Positions 24,656-33,143 are shown, numbered from the stretch's first letter. The stretch: 36,204 nucleotides of DNA from Spirulina subsalsa FACHB-351 (GCF_026130165.1 NZ_JAIHOM010000048.1:1-36204), one strand, 5' to 3'. A program made the numbers and translations. Notes: generated from the letters alone by a model not told the origin.

Positions 24656-26056
24656 ATGGGAAACCGCTTGCCATATTTGGCTTTAGTAGCCGCAGGAGTC
24701 ATCTTAGGAGTCCATGGGGGGGAGGCTGTTTGGGCAAAGCCTAACCTCCCTCTGGTGCGCCAGAAACAGGTGATTGATGGTCTTTATACGGAGGATTTAG
24801 ACGCGGCGATTCATTTCCAGCAGGGGGTGTTACGGTACCAAAGGGGGGAGTTTGCCCGGGCTGAAACGGAATTTCGGGAGGCCTTGCGTTTTGATCCCTT
24901 GATGGCGATCGCCTACTATATGCTAGGCAACGTCCTAATCCAGCAGGAGAGCGTCGATGAGGCGATTGGACAATTCCAACGGGCGATTAGTTTGGACCCT
25001 TCCCTCAATGATGCCTATTACAATTTGGGGGTAGCTCTTTTTCGTCGAGGCGCACTCCCAGAGGCTTTACAGGTCTTTGAACGGTCGGTCCAACTCAATC
25101 CTAAGTTTAGCCCGGCTGTCTATAATTTAGCCCTCACCTTGGACGCGCTAGGGCGTTATCAGGAAGCTAGCCAGGCTTATCGTCAGGTGATTTTACTCGA
25201 TCCCCGCAATGCTGAGGCGCACTACAATCTGGCCTTGATTTTGGCGCGGGATGGGTCTACGGGGGAAGCTATTTCTTTATATAATCGGGCGATTGAAATT
25301 AACCCCAGATTCATTGATGCTCATTATCAAGTGGGGTTACTTTATGCCCGTCAAGGTCAGTTAGAATTAGCCCGAGATGCCCTACAACAAGCGGTGAACC
25401 TTGCCCCGGATAATGCTTTAGCCCAGTATCATTTAGGCTTAGTGTTCGCTCGTTTGGAACAGCCTGCGGCGGCGGTGGGGCGTTTGCGGGATGCCATTGC
25501 TTTAGATCCCAATAATGCGATCGCCTACCAACAACTGGGGGCGGCTTTAATTGACAGTGGCAATCCCCGGGAAGCCATTACCATCTTGCAACAGGCTATT
25601 CGTCTTAATCCCGATGAGGTGAGCAATTATTACAATTTAGGGATAGCCTACCAAGACACCAATCAATGCGAGCAGGCGATTGAAGCTTATCAGGACACTC
25701 TGCGACGAGATCCCATTTTTGCTGATGCCTTCTTTAACCTAGGGGTGTGCTATGGGGAGTTGGAATTGTATGATGAGGCGATCGCCACTTTAGAACAAGC
25801 GAAAACCCTCTTTCGCGCTCGGAATCAACTCGATAAAGTTGAAGAAGTAGACGAACATCTACAAAATAGGATCCTCCCCGCCCTCCAGCGTTTACAACCC
25901 CCTCCACCTCAACCTCAACCGCAACCAGCGGAACCCTCACCGGAAGAATCCCTTCCCCCCTCACCCCCGGAATCTTCCCCCGAGGAAGCTGACGAGGAAC
26001 CCCCTGTAGAACCTGTCAGGCAACAACCGATTATCCCCTTCTTTGAACAAACTTGA
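24656..26056 (+). CDS. Secreted or membrane-anchored TPR protein
   Basis: A 466-residue protein with an N-terminal hydrophobic segment (LPYLALVAAGVILGV) that looks like a signal peptide or anchor. About ten tetratricopeptide repeats follow over residues 45-390, seen in repeating patterns such as AYYNLGVALFRRGALPEALQVFERSVQLNP. The tail is Pro/Glu-rich (PPPPQPQPQPAEPSPEES). TPRs bind proteins, so a periplasmic or membrane scaffold is likely. ATG 24656 is chosen over GTG 24638 because GTAGGGA lies about six bases before it. It is divergent from the radical-SAM gene and 21 bases ahead of the next gene. Confidence 0.88.
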   Translation: MGNRLPYLALVAAGVILGVHGGEAVWAKPNLPLVRQKQVIDGLYTEDLDAAIHFQQGVLRYQRGEFARAETEFREALRFDPLMAIAYYMLGNVLIQQESVDEAIGQFQRAISLDPSLNDAYYNLGVALFRRGALPEALQVFERSVQLNPKFSPAVYNLALTLDALGRYQEASQAYRQVILLDPRNAEAHYNLALILARDGSTGEAISLYNRAIEINPRFIDAHYQVGLLYARQGQLELARDALQQAVNLAPDNALAQYHLGLVFARLEQPAAAVGRLRDAIALDPNNAIAYQQLGAALIDSGNPREAITILQQAIRLNPDEVSNYYNLGIAYQDTNQCEQAIEAYQDTLRRDPIFADAFFNLGVCYGELELYDEAIATLEQAKTLFRARNQLDKVEEVDEHLQNRILPALQRLQPPPPQPQPQPAEPSPEESLPPSPPESSPEEADEEPPVEPVRQQPIIPFFEQT

Positions 26057-26077
26057 ATTAAAGGCAGTGAGATTGTT

Positions 26078-26662
26078 ATGGCAAAAAGTAAAGCGGTGGC
26101 GCATTTTGTGGCAGTGAGTGATACATCTAAACCTCTGGCGGAGCAGGAGGGAATTTTAGTCACTATTGATGGGAGAGGGGGGGATACGGAAAAAAATAGG
26201 GCGAAGGCGTTGGAGGTGGTGACGCAAATGTGGGAGGCGGGGGAAATTGAGGATGAAAAGTTCCCCAATGGCATTTCTGAGGAAAATATTGTTTATGTTC
26301 CTCCCCAGAGTCCTCAATTGCAAACGCTGGAAGATTTGAAGCAGGAAGAGTTACCGCCCATTGTTCAGGGTGCGCAGGAAATTATTGAGTTGACGCGGTT
26401 ACAGGTGGAGGTGCAGGAGGCGGCGGAGGATGTAGCGCCTTATACGCCGATTATTGAGGCCGTTTTAGAGCGCACTAGGCCCTTAACGGCGGAGGAGAAG
26501 GAGATGGCGAAGGAACGGAAGTATGGTAAGGCAATTGAACGGGTAGGGTATGCGATCGCACAACAAGAGGAATGTCGAGAACGTTCTACGGGCAACGGGA
26601 AGTTAATTCTCAATGCGATCGCCTGGCAACTCCAACAAACGTTCCCAGATGCTAAGAAATAA
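26078..26662 (+). CDS. Hypothetical acidic helical protein
   Basis: A 194-residue protein with no signal peptide or membrane helix. The N-terminal 60 residues look like a small alpha/beta unit (EGILVTIDGRGGDTEKNRAKALEVV). The rest is Glu-rich and helical, with LTAEEKEMAKERKYGKAIERV near 137-157. I do not recognise the family. It follows the TPR gene with a gap of about 20 bases on the same strand, so the two may be co-transcribed. Codon use and composition match the surrounding genes. Function unknown. Confidence 0.75.
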   Translation: MAKSKAVAHFVAVSDTSKPLAEQEGILVTIDGRGGDTEKNRAKALEVVTQMWEAGEIEDEKFPNGISEENIVYVPPQSPQLQTLEDLKQEELPPIVQGAQEIIELTRLQVEVQEAAEDVAPYTPIIEAVLERTRPLTAEEKEMAKERKYGKAIERVGYAIAQQEECRERSTGNGKLILNAIAWQLQQTFPDAKK

Positions 26663-26706
26663 CCTCAATTGAGATGGTTAATGGTACAACCAATCTCCCT
26701 TGACAT

Positions 26707-26722
26707 AAACTGTATTTAGTGG
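26707..26722 (+). promoter_or_regulatory. Possible NrdR box upstream of nrdA
   Basis: AAACTGTATTTAGTGG matches about 12 of 16 positions of the NrdR-box consensus (ACACWATATATWGTGT) that controls ribonucleotide reductase genes in many bacteria. It lies about 55 bases before the TTG start of nrdA. NrdR boxes usually come in pairs and I see no good second copy at the expected spacing, so this is tentative. A TTGACA at 26700-26705 just before it could be a -35 box. Confidence 0.3.
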
Positions 26723-26776
26723 CACGAGCTTACAAATTATTTAAAAATCCACCATAACTAGGGAGAAGGTGTACAC

Positions 26777-27874
26777 TTGGGAGAGTCAATACAAAGAGTT
26801 GGTCGATTGACTTTAAGCAGTTCAATTGTTCGCGAAATAGCTAAACTCTTTGTAGGAATACTTACCCTTCAGCAGTTGAAAATGCAATTAGAACAAAATT
26901 TATCCGGCGCGATTTCTCAACGGAAGACTTACGCCAACGTAACCTCCCCAGAAATCGAGGCACGATTCCTGGACGGAAAGCTTACGCCAACGCCTGTTCC
27001 CCTGGGGTTGCACCCTCCCAATATCCATGTGATCAAGCGAGATGGCTCCAGAGCGGCGCTGAATGTGGTCAAAATCCGCAAGGTCGTAGAATGGGCTTGT
27101 GAGGGGTTAGAGGTGAATCCCATCACCTTGGAAGCAGGCATGAAAACCCGGTTACGCAATGGTGTGACCACTCGTGAAATTCAAGACAATTTAATCAACT
27201 GTGCTTTAGAGTTATGTAGTCCCGAAAACCCCGACTGGCGGTATGTGGCCGGAAGACTCCACATCTGGAGTTTGTGGAAAGATATTCTGGCCAGTCGAGG
27301 GTATCAATACGGGGATTACCCCCGCACAGTGCAGACCAAAGTTTGTGAGAATTACTATGACCATCGGATTTTAACCTACAGTACCGAGGAATTAGCGGAA
27401 GCTGGGTCTTGGATTAACCCCGATTGGGACACCGATTATGATTATGCCGGGGCGGTACTCCTCACTAAACGCTACCTCCTCCCGGACGAATTGCCCCAAG
27501 AAGCCCTGTTAACCTGTGCTTTGTTATTGGCAGTCCCTGAAGCCCCCGATAAGCGGTTATTTTGGGCGAAACGGTTTTATGAGGCGATCGCGCAACGGAA
27601 AATTTCCCTCGCCACCCCCATCCTCGCCAACCTTCGCGTTCCCCACGGCTCCCTCAGTAGTTGCTTCATTGTCGCCATTGAAGACAACTTAGAATCTATT
27701 TTTGGCGAAATTACCAACACCGCCCGCATCTCCAAAAATGGCGGAGGTGTGGGGGTGAATGTGTCCCGAATCCGCGCCACAGGTAGCACCGTAATGGGCA
27801 AACCCAACGCCTCTGGGGGGGTTATTCCTTGGATTAAACTGCTCAATGATACGGCGATCGCAGTCAATCAGGGT
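26777..27874 (+). CDS. nrdA: Ribonucleotide reductase large subunit, exon 1 (class Ia-like)
   Basis: Reduces ribonucleotides to deoxyribonucleotides with NrdB. Exon 1 encodes 366 residues. An ATP-cone begins at HVIKRDGS (about residue 84). The redox-active Cys lies in SLSSCFIVAIED, followed by KNGGGVGVN and GGVIPWIKLLNDTAIAVNQG. The frame ends at GGT (27872-27874), where the group I intron begins; reading on gives a stop after seven residues. Start uncertain: TTG 26777 has AGAAGG seven bases upstream, while ATG 26882 gives a more usual length (about 784 spliced) but has no such site. The extra N-terminus contains a near-identical 19-base repeat (26921 and 26974) read in two frames. Confidence 0.95.
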
Positions 27875-28129
27875 AAACTCTGCCCCATCGCGGCGTAAGT
27901 CACGATGCAAACTCCTCTAATTGCTGGGAACTCTCTTGTTAGAGACAATCAGCAGCCAAGCCCCGCCACAAGGGGAAGGTTCAACGACCAGAGCGTGGTT
28001 GCTCGTAGCCCCAAGCGGGGCGAAATGGGGAGCTTCCCTAGGGGAAGGTGATATGGTCTGATCTACCGGGCGACTGGTAGCAGTGGTAAAACCACGGGGT
28101 AGGAGTCGCGAACTTACCTGAACACAATG
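27875..28129 (+). ncRNA. Group I self-splicing intron in nrdA
   Basis: 255 nt between codons Gly(GGT) and Gly(GGG). The core is readable. P1: exon GGGU pairs with intron GCCC, giving the U-G wobble at the 5' site. P4: TGCTG (27922-27926) with CAGCA (27950-27954). P5: CTCT with AGAG. P6 extension: CCCC (27961-27964) with GGGG (27972-27975). P7: GACCA (27986-27990) with TGGTC (28054-28058). P8: GCCCC with GGGGC (28008-28021). P9: CTACC/GGTAG and GTGGT/ACCAC near 28063-28095. The last intron base is G (28129). No endonuclease gene is inside. Removal restores the exact reading NQG-GRRAG. Group I introns are known in cyanobacterial ribonucleotide reductase genes. Confidence 0.93.
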
Positions 28130-29491
28130 GGGCGACGTGCTGGCGCGGTGACAGTCTCTCTAGATATCTGGCATCTAGATGTTACCGAATTCCTCGAAAT
28201 GCAAACCGAGAATGGTGATCAACGACGCAAAGCCTATGACATTTTCCCGCAATTAGTTATCTCAGACGAGTTTATGCGCCGGGTAGTTCATTGTGAGGAT
28301 TGGGTTCTCGTAGACCCCTACGAAGTGCGAACCAAACTCGGAATTGAACTCGCTCCCTTGTGGGGAGAAGGGTTTGAACTAGCCTATCGCCAAGTTGAAA
28401 ACTCCCTCGACAAAGAAATCACCCTGTACAAGCGGGTCAATGCGCGGGAACTATTTAAAACCATTATGCGATCGCAAGTGGAAACCGGAATGCCCTATCT
28501 TGCCTTCAAAGACACCATCAACCGGGCTAACCCCAACAAACACGAAGGCTACATTCCGGGGGTTAACTTGTGTGTCGAGAGCTTTTCCAACGTCGTTCCC
28601 GGACAACTCGCCCACACCTGTAACCTCAACTCCCTTAACCTAGCCAACCTAGAACTTGACGAACTCCCCCTAATTTGTGAAACCGCCGTTCGTCTCCTTG
28701 ACAACACCATAGAAATCACCCACACCCCCTTTGAAGCCAGTGCCGCCCATAACCACCGTTACCGTACCATTGGCGTAGGAGCAATGGGACTCGCCGACTG
28801 GATAGCCAAGCGTCACCTCTCCTATAGCAACTTAAACGAAATTAACCACCTGTTCGAGGAAATTGGGTATCACTGTACCCATGCCTCCATGAAACTCGCT
28901 CAAGAGCGTGGGGCTTATACCGCCTTCCCCGGCAGCGATTGGAGTCAAGGTAAACTCATCGGCTCAAAACCCGTCGAGTGGTTCAAAGAAAACGCTGTGC
29001 AGCCCCAACGCTGGGAGCAGTTAGCCCAAGATATCCAAACCTATGGGATTCGTAACAGTCATATTACCGCGATCGCACCCAACACCTCCTCCTCCCTCGT
29101 CCAAGGCTGCACCGCCAGCGTCCTCCCCACCTACAGCCGATTCTTTTACGACAAATGGGCAAAAGGCACAGTACCCATCGCCCCGCCCTTCATCCGGGAT
29201 TGTTTCTGGTACTACCCCGAAAACAAAAACCTCGACCAACGCACCGTCATCCGCGCCGTAGCCGCCATGCAAAACTGGATAGACACCGGAATCAGCATGG
29301 AACTACTATTTAACCTCAACCAAGGAGTATATTTCCCCGAAGACCCTGAACGGTGCATCCAAGCCAAAGACATCTTTGAAGCCCTCATCTTAGCGTGGGA
29401 GCAAGGGTGTAAAGCCGTGTACTACATCCGCACCATTCAGAAAGATGGCTATAAAGAAAATGGCGAAGCTTGCAGCAGTTGTGCCAATTAA
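28130..29491 (+). CDS. nrdA: Ribonucleotide reductase large subunit, exon 2
   Basis: Encodes the remaining 453 residues, beginning GRRAGAVTVSLDIWH. The active site is intact: Asn, Cys and Glu of GVNLCVES, the partner redox Cys in LAHTCNLNSLNL, and the radical-transfer tyrosine pair in KAVYYIRTIQ. The C-terminus ends CSSCAN, the Cys pair that passes electrons from thioredoxin or glutaredoxin. An ATG at 28127 is formed by the last three intron bases and need not be a start. Together with exon 1 it gives an 819-residue protein (784 from the ATG). nrdB follows 204 bases later on the same strand. Confidence 0.95.
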   Translation, partial: GRRAGAVTVSLDIWHLDVTEFLEMQTENGDQRRKAYDIFPQLVISDEFMRRVVHCEDWVLVDPYEVRTKLGIELAPLWGEGFELAYRQVENSLDKEITLYKRVNARELFKTIMRSQVETGMPYLAFKDTINRANPNKHEGYIPGVNLCVESFSNVVPGQLAHTCNLNSLNLANLELDELPLICETAVRLLDNTIEITHTPFEASAAHNHRYRTIGVGAMGLADWIAKRHLSYSNLNEINHLFEEIGYHCTHASMKLAQERGAYTAFPGSDWSQGKLIGSKPVEWFKENAVQPQRWEQLAQDIQTYGIRNSHITAIAPNTSSSLVQGCTASVLPTYSRFFYDKWAKGTVPIAPPFIRDCFWYYPENKNLDQRTVIRAVAAMQNWIDTGISMELLFNLNQGVYFPEDPERCIQAKDIFEALILAWEQGCKAVYYIRTIQKDGYKENGEACSSCAN

Positions 29492-29505
29492 ATTAAACAA
29501 ATCTA

Positions 29506-29532
29506 TAGTTTTGTAGAGTCTCCACAAAACTA
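29506..29532 (+). other. Hairpin after nrdA
   Basis: TAGTTTTGT (29506-29514) and ACAAAACTA (29524-29532) form a 9-bp stem with a 9-base loop, 15 bases after the nrdA stop codon. It may protect or shape the 3' end of the transcript together with the stronger hairpin downstream. Confidence 0.5.
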
Positions 29533-29552
29533 AATTAGAATGCTAAATTCAC

Positions 29553-29580
29553 TTGGGGGGTAAGGAAACTTACCCCCCAA
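29553..29580 (+). terminator. Strong GAAA-loop hairpin between nrdA and nrdB
   Basis: TTGGGGGGTAAG (29553-29564) and CTTACCCCCCAA (29569-29580) form a perfect 12-bp stem closed by a GAAA tetraloop. A short A-run and then TTTT follow. It is probably a terminator for nrdA, or a processing/attenuation site that makes nrdB levels independent of nrdA. Confidence 0.65.
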
Positions 29581-29634
29581 AAATGTTTTAGTTGATCCTC
29601 AACTTACAGCGTAAAACTCAATCCCTTTTCACCC

Positions 29635-29662
29635 TTGCTGTTTTTCCAGTTTTTTCTATACA
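29635..29662 (+). promoter_or_regulatory. Possible nrdB promoter
   Basis: TTGCTG at 29635-29640 and TATACA at 29657-29662 are separated by 16 bases, about 34 bases before the nrdB ATG. This is a reasonable sigma-70-type match and fits the terminator-like hairpin just upstream. No further evidence. Confidence 0.4.
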
Positions 29663-29695
29663 ATGCCCTAATAACTGATAACAGCAAAATCTCCC

Positions 29696-30760
29696 ATGAC
29701 TTATACACCCGAAAAACAGCAAAAAATGCCCGTCAACCCCATCTTTAATCCGAGAGGCGACGACACCATTGAAAATCGTACCATGTGGTTTGGCAACACA
29801 ACCAACCTCATGCAGCTTAACGATGTCCGTTATTCTTGGGCTGTGGGATTATACAAACAAATGAGAGAGAACTTCTGGATCCCAGAAAAGCTCGATATTA
29901 CCCAAGATGTGACCGACTACTGGAACTTAACCCCAGAAGAACGCTATGCCTTTGATGGAATTCTTTCCTATTTAACCTTTTTAGATTCCATCCAAACCTA
30001 CAACATTCCTTACCTAAAAAACCCCATTACTGCCCCTGAAGTAACCCTTTGTATGACCGAGCAAGCCTCCCAAGAAGGCTTACATAATCAGAGTTATCAA
30101 TGGATGATTGAAACCATTATTCCCGCCGAGAAACGGAGTAGTGTTTACGACTTTTGGAGAACCGATAAAATCCTCTTAGAGCGTTGTGAATTTATTGCGT
30201 CCCTCTATCAAAAATATGTCGATAACCCAACCCATGAAAATTATTTCATCGCCCTTGTCGCTGACTACTTACTGGAAGGATTGTATTTCTATAACGGATT
30301 TATTTTTTTCTACAATTTAGCCTCTCGAATGTTGATGCCCGGTAGCGCGGACATCTTCAAAATGATTAACCGCGATGAGTTGAGCCATGTTCGCTTATTC
30401 CAGAGACTTGTTCCCGAAGCCATGAGTACCTTTACTCATTCCGTTGAACAGATTTATGAAATGTTCGACAATGCCGTTCGCTATGAGTGCAAGTGGACTA
30501 ACCACATCGTCGGTAATCAAATTTTGGGTATCACCGAAGCCAGCACCGAACAATACACTAAATATTTAGCTAATATTCGGCTGCGTGCCATTGGCCTCGA
30601 ACCCCTTTACAAAGAGGACAAATTCACAAAGAGTCCCTACACCCACCTAGAGAAATTCGCCGACACCAAAGCCGACGGCAACACCAAAGCCAATTTCTTT
30701 GAATCGGGAGTCACCAGTTACGTTATGTCTTCCGGTTTAGGCGGTTGGGACGAAATCTAA
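29696..30760 (+). CDS. nrdB: Ribonucleotide reductase small (radical) subunit
   Basis: The R2 subunit holds the dinuclear metal site and the tyrosyl radical that starts catalysis in NrdA. The expected ligands are present: Asp in LTFLDSIQTY, Glu and His in QEGLHNQSY with the radical Tyr four residues after the His, Glu in LLEGLYFYNGF, and the Glu/His pair in DELSHVRLF. The 354-residue length is normal. The C-terminal tail that docks on NrdA ends in GLGGWDEI. The ATG start gives the usual N-terminus. It lies downstream of nrdA on the same strand, separated by two hairpins and a possible promoter. The tandem 62-bp repeat array begins 31 bases after its stop. Confidence 0.96.
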   Translation: MTYTPEKQQKMPVNPIFNPRGDDTIENRTMWFGNTTNLMQLNDVRYSWAVGLYKQMRENFWIPEKLDITQDVTDYWNLTPEERYAFDGILSYLTFLDSIQTYNIPYLKNPITAPEVTLCMTEQASQEGLHNQSYQWMIETIIPAEKRSSVYDFWRTDKILLERCEFIASLYQKYVDNPTHENYFIALVADYLLEGLYFYNGFIFFYNLASRMLMPGSADIFKMINRDELSHVRLFQRLVPEAMSTFTHSVEQIYEMFDNAVRYECKWTNHIVGNQILGITEASTEQYTKYLANIRLRAIGLEPLYKEDKFTKSPYTHLEKFADTKADGNTKANFFESGVTSYVMSSGLGGWDEI

Positions 30761-30790
30761 AAGAGGTTTCCCTAATTTGTCGTTGCCGTT

Positions 30791-31341
30791 TGTAGTTGCG
30801 CTTCAGCGCGGTAGATTAGGGGCTAAAGCCCAACAACGAGCCAACTTAGGTTTGTAGTTGCGCTTCAGCGCCGTAGATTAGGGGCTAAAGCCCAACAACG
30901 AGCCAACTTAGGTTTGTAGTTGCGCTTCAGCGCCGTAGATTAGGGGCTAAAGCCCAACAACGAGCCAACTTAGGTTTGTAATTGCGCTTCAGCGCCGTAG
31001 ATTGGTGACTAAAGCCCAACAACGAGCCAACTTAGGTTTGTAATTGCGCTTCAGCGCCGTAGATTAGGGGCTAAAGCGCAACAACGAGCCAACTTAGGTT
31101 TGTAGTTGCGCTTCAGCGCCGTAGATTAGGGGCTAAAGCGCAACAACGAGCCAACTTAGGTTTGTAGTTGCGCTTCAGCGCCGTAGATTGGTGACTAAAG
31201 CGCAACAACGAGCCAACTTAAGTTTGTAGTTGCGCTTCAGCGCCGTAGATTGGTGACTAAAGCGCAACAACGAGCCAACTTAAGTTTGTAATTGCGCTTC
31301 AGCGCCGTAGATTGGTGACTAAAGCCCAACAACGAGGCAAT
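30791..31341 (+). repeat. Nine tandem copies of a 62-bp repeat with foldable core
   Basis: Units begin at 30791, 30853, 30915, 30977, 31039, 31101, 31163, 31225 and 31287, a strict 62-bp period; the last unit is truncated. Each reads TGTAGTTGCGCTTCAGCGCC, then GTAGATTAGGGGCTAAAGC, then an ACAACGAGCCAACTTAGG-type tail. Left arm GTTGCGCTT and right arm AAGCGCAAC are complementary, so each unit can fold. Variants occur at a few positions (TAGGGGC or TGGTGAC; GCCCAAC or GCGCAAC; GTAG or GTAA). The array fills most of the 729-base gap between nrdB and ndhC and has no credible reading frame. A related solitary element lies at 18191-18225. Confidence 0.95.
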
Positions 31342-31423
31342 AACGAACTAGGACAAACTCACAACCCAAACCAACCTAGAAGAGCGGGGCTTGCATCCCA
31401 TTATTTTTGGTCGATCCTTCCCC

Positions 31424-31429
31424 TATAAT
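31424..31429 (+). promoter_or_regulatory. Likely ndhCKJ promoter -10 box
   Basis: A perfect TATAAT lies about 60 bases upstream of the ndhC start and is the only good hexamer between the repeat array and the gene. The -35 region (TTATTT near 31401) is poor, as is common in cyanobacteria. Confidence 0.5.
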
Positions 31430-31489
31430 GAACAAAGTGTTCAGACACTGAGCCAATAGTTTCAGCAATCAGCAACGGGGAAATCAGTA

Positions 31490-31852
31490 GTGTTTCACTT
31501 AAGCGGTTACGAATATTTTCTAGGATTTTTGCTCATAGCCAGTTCCGTCCCCATCTTGGCGCTGACAGCATCCAAGCTGCTCCGCCCCCCAACCGGAGGG
31601 CCGGAACGACGCACTACCTATGAATCGGGGATGGAACCCTTGGGTGGGGCGTGGATTCAATTTAATATCCGGTACTATATGTTCGCCCTCGTCTTCGTCG
31701 TCTTCGACGTGGAAACGGTCTTTCTCTACCCCTGGGCGGTTGCTTTTAATCAATTGGGGCTACTAGCCTTTGTGGAGGCCTTAATTTTTATTGGAATTTT
31801 AGTAGTAGCTCTGGTCTACGCATGGCGAAAAGGAGCGCTTGAATGGTCATGA
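31490..31852 (+). CDS. ndhC: NAD(P)H-quinone oxidoreductase (NDH-1) subunit 3
   Basis: A 120-residue membrane subunit of the thylakoid NDH-1 complex, which takes part in respiration, cyclic electron flow and CO2 uptake. Three membrane helices are visible, near residues 8-28, 62-82 and 88-110. The family signature [20 protein letters not shown] lies near 44-63. The start is GTG at 31490, supported by the family N-terminus and by GGGG about ten bases upstream. Its last bases overlap the start of ndhK by ten bases, indicating translational coupling within the ndhC-ndhK-ndhJ operon. Confidence 0.96.
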   Translation: MFHLSGYEYFLGFLLIASSVPILALTASKLLRPPTGGPERRTTYESGMEPLGGAWIQFNIRYYMFALVFVVFDVETVFLYPWAVAFNQLGLLAFVEALIFIGILVVALVYAWRKGALEWS

Positions 31853-32595
31853 AATCTGATACCCCAACCGATGCGGCTCTGTTGGAGCAGCAACAAAAAG
31901 AAAAAATTCTTAATCCGATTGCCCGGACAACGGTTACTCAAGATTTATCCGAGAATGTCATCCTAACGACAGTGGATGATCTCTACAACTGGGCAAGATT
32001 ATCCAGCCTCTGGCCGATGTTATACGGAACCGCCTGCTGCTTCATCGAATTTGCGGCAATGATTGGTTCTCGTTTCGACTTTGACCGTTTTGGCCTAGTT
32101 CCTCGTTCCAGCCCGAGACAAGCGGATTTAATCATCACAGCCGGAACAATTACCATGAAAATGGCTCCGGCTTTGGTGCGACTTTATGAAGAAATGCCCG
32201 ACCCCAAATATGTGATTGCTATGGGCGCTTGTACTATTACCGGGGGAATGTTCAGTATGGACTCTCCCAGTGCGGTGCGAGGGGTGGATAAGTTAATCCC
32301 GGTGGATTTATATATTCCCGGTTGTCCTCCCCGTCCTGAAGCCATTATGGACGCGATTGTGAAATTGCGTAAAAAGGTGGCTAATGAGTCCATTCAGGAA
32401 CGGGCGAGAGTCCAATCTCAAACGAATCGCTACTACAGTACAACCCATAATATGGTGGCGGTTGAACCTATTTTAACTGGAAAATATCTCCAATCTGGCA
32501 CTCGTCAAGCTCCCCCGAAGGTATTAACGGAAGGGTACGGAATGCCTGTCGCTCCGGGTTTTGCAGAATCTAAAGAGGAAGTCAATCGTGGCTGA
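31843..32595 (+). CDS. ndhK: NDH-1 subunit K (iron-sulfur subunit)
   Basis: A 250-residue subunit of the peripheral arm carrying the N2-type [4Fe-4S] cluster near the quinone site. Cluster cysteines are visible in [19 protein letters not shown] and [13 protein letters not shown] 31843 is preferred over the overlapping ATG 31849 because AGGAG at 31831-31835 is seven bases before it. It overlaps ndhC upstream by ten bases and ndhJ downstream by eight bases. The C-terminal 50 residues beyond the core are typical of cyanobacterial NdhK. Confidence 0.96.
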   Translation: MVMKSDTPTDAALLEQQQKEKILNPIARTTVTQDLSENVILTTVDDLYNWARLSSLWPMLYGTACCFIEFAAMIGSRFDFDRFGLVPRSSPRQADLIITAGTITMKMAPALVRLYEEMPDPKYVIAMGACTITGGMFSMDSPSAVRGVDKLIPVDLYIPGCPPRPEAIMDAIVKLRKKVANESIQERARVQSQTNRYYSTTHNMVAVEPILTGKYLQSGTRQAPPKVLTEGYGMPVAPGFAESKEEVNRG

Positions 32596-33106
32596 AGAAG
32601 AAAATCAAGTGGAAACAGGTGCCATTGTAGAAGCCGGTCCGGTTTCTCTGTGGTTAACTGAAAATGGTTTTGACCATGAAGCGCTGGAAAAAGATCATTT
32701 AGGGGTGGAATTGATTAAGGTGGAGGCGGAGTTCCTCATCCCGATTGCCACGGCTTTATATGCCTATGGCTTTAATTACTTACAATGTCAAGGGGGCTAT
32801 GATGTCGGCCCCGGTAAGGAGTTGGTTAGTTTCTACCACCTCATTAAGGTGGGGGATAATGTGACGCAACCGGAGGAGGTGCGCGTTAAGGTGTACTTAC
32901 CTCGGGATAATCCTAAAGTGCCTTCGGTTTATTGGATTTGGAAGGCGGCGGATTGGCAAGAGCGGGAAACCTATGATATGTATGGCATTGTCTTTGAAGG
33001 ACATCCCAATCTGAAACGGATCTTAATGCCGGAGGATTGGATTGGTTGGCCGTTGCGGAAGGATTATATTTCGCCGGACTTTTATGAGTTACAAGATGCT
33101 TATTAG
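32588..33106 (+). CDS. ndhJ: NDH-1 subunit J
   Basis: A 172-residue peripheral-arm subunit (30-kDa NuoC-like family). The signature [20 protein letters not shown] lies near 116-135, followed by [13 protein letters not shown] and the terminal [14 protein letters not shown]. The start is GTG 32588 (VAEEENQ), with GAGGAAG about eight bases upstream; an in-frame ATG at 32561 lies inside ndhK and gives residues unlike the family. Last gene of the ndhCKJ operon, followed by a strong hairpin. Confidence 0.95.
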   Translation: MAEEENQVETGAIVEAGPVSLWLTENGFDHEALEKDHLGVELIKVEAEFLIPIATALYAYGFNYLQCQGGYDVGPGKELVSFYHLIKVGDNVTQPEEVRVKVYLPRDNPKVPSVYWIWKAADWQERETYDMYGIVFEGHPNLKRILMPEDWIGWPLRKDYISPDFYELQDAY

Positions 33107-33143
33107 TTCGGGACTTTTGGTGTCCTCCTTTTAGCTAGAAACT

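Noticed and set aside
29021-29272. Minus-strand Gly/Asp-rich frame inside nrdA exon 2
   Set aside because: An antisense shadow of a conserved part of ribonucleotide reductase with no start signal.
26777-29491. nrdA broken by a frameshift, or two separate split nrdA genes
   Set aside because: The 255 nt between the halves fold as a group I intron core and their exact removal joins conserved residues. Both halves have intact active-site motifs.
30791-31341. CRISPR array
   Set aside because: The 62-bp units follow each other without variable spacers; differences are a few shared single-base variants. No cas genes are present.
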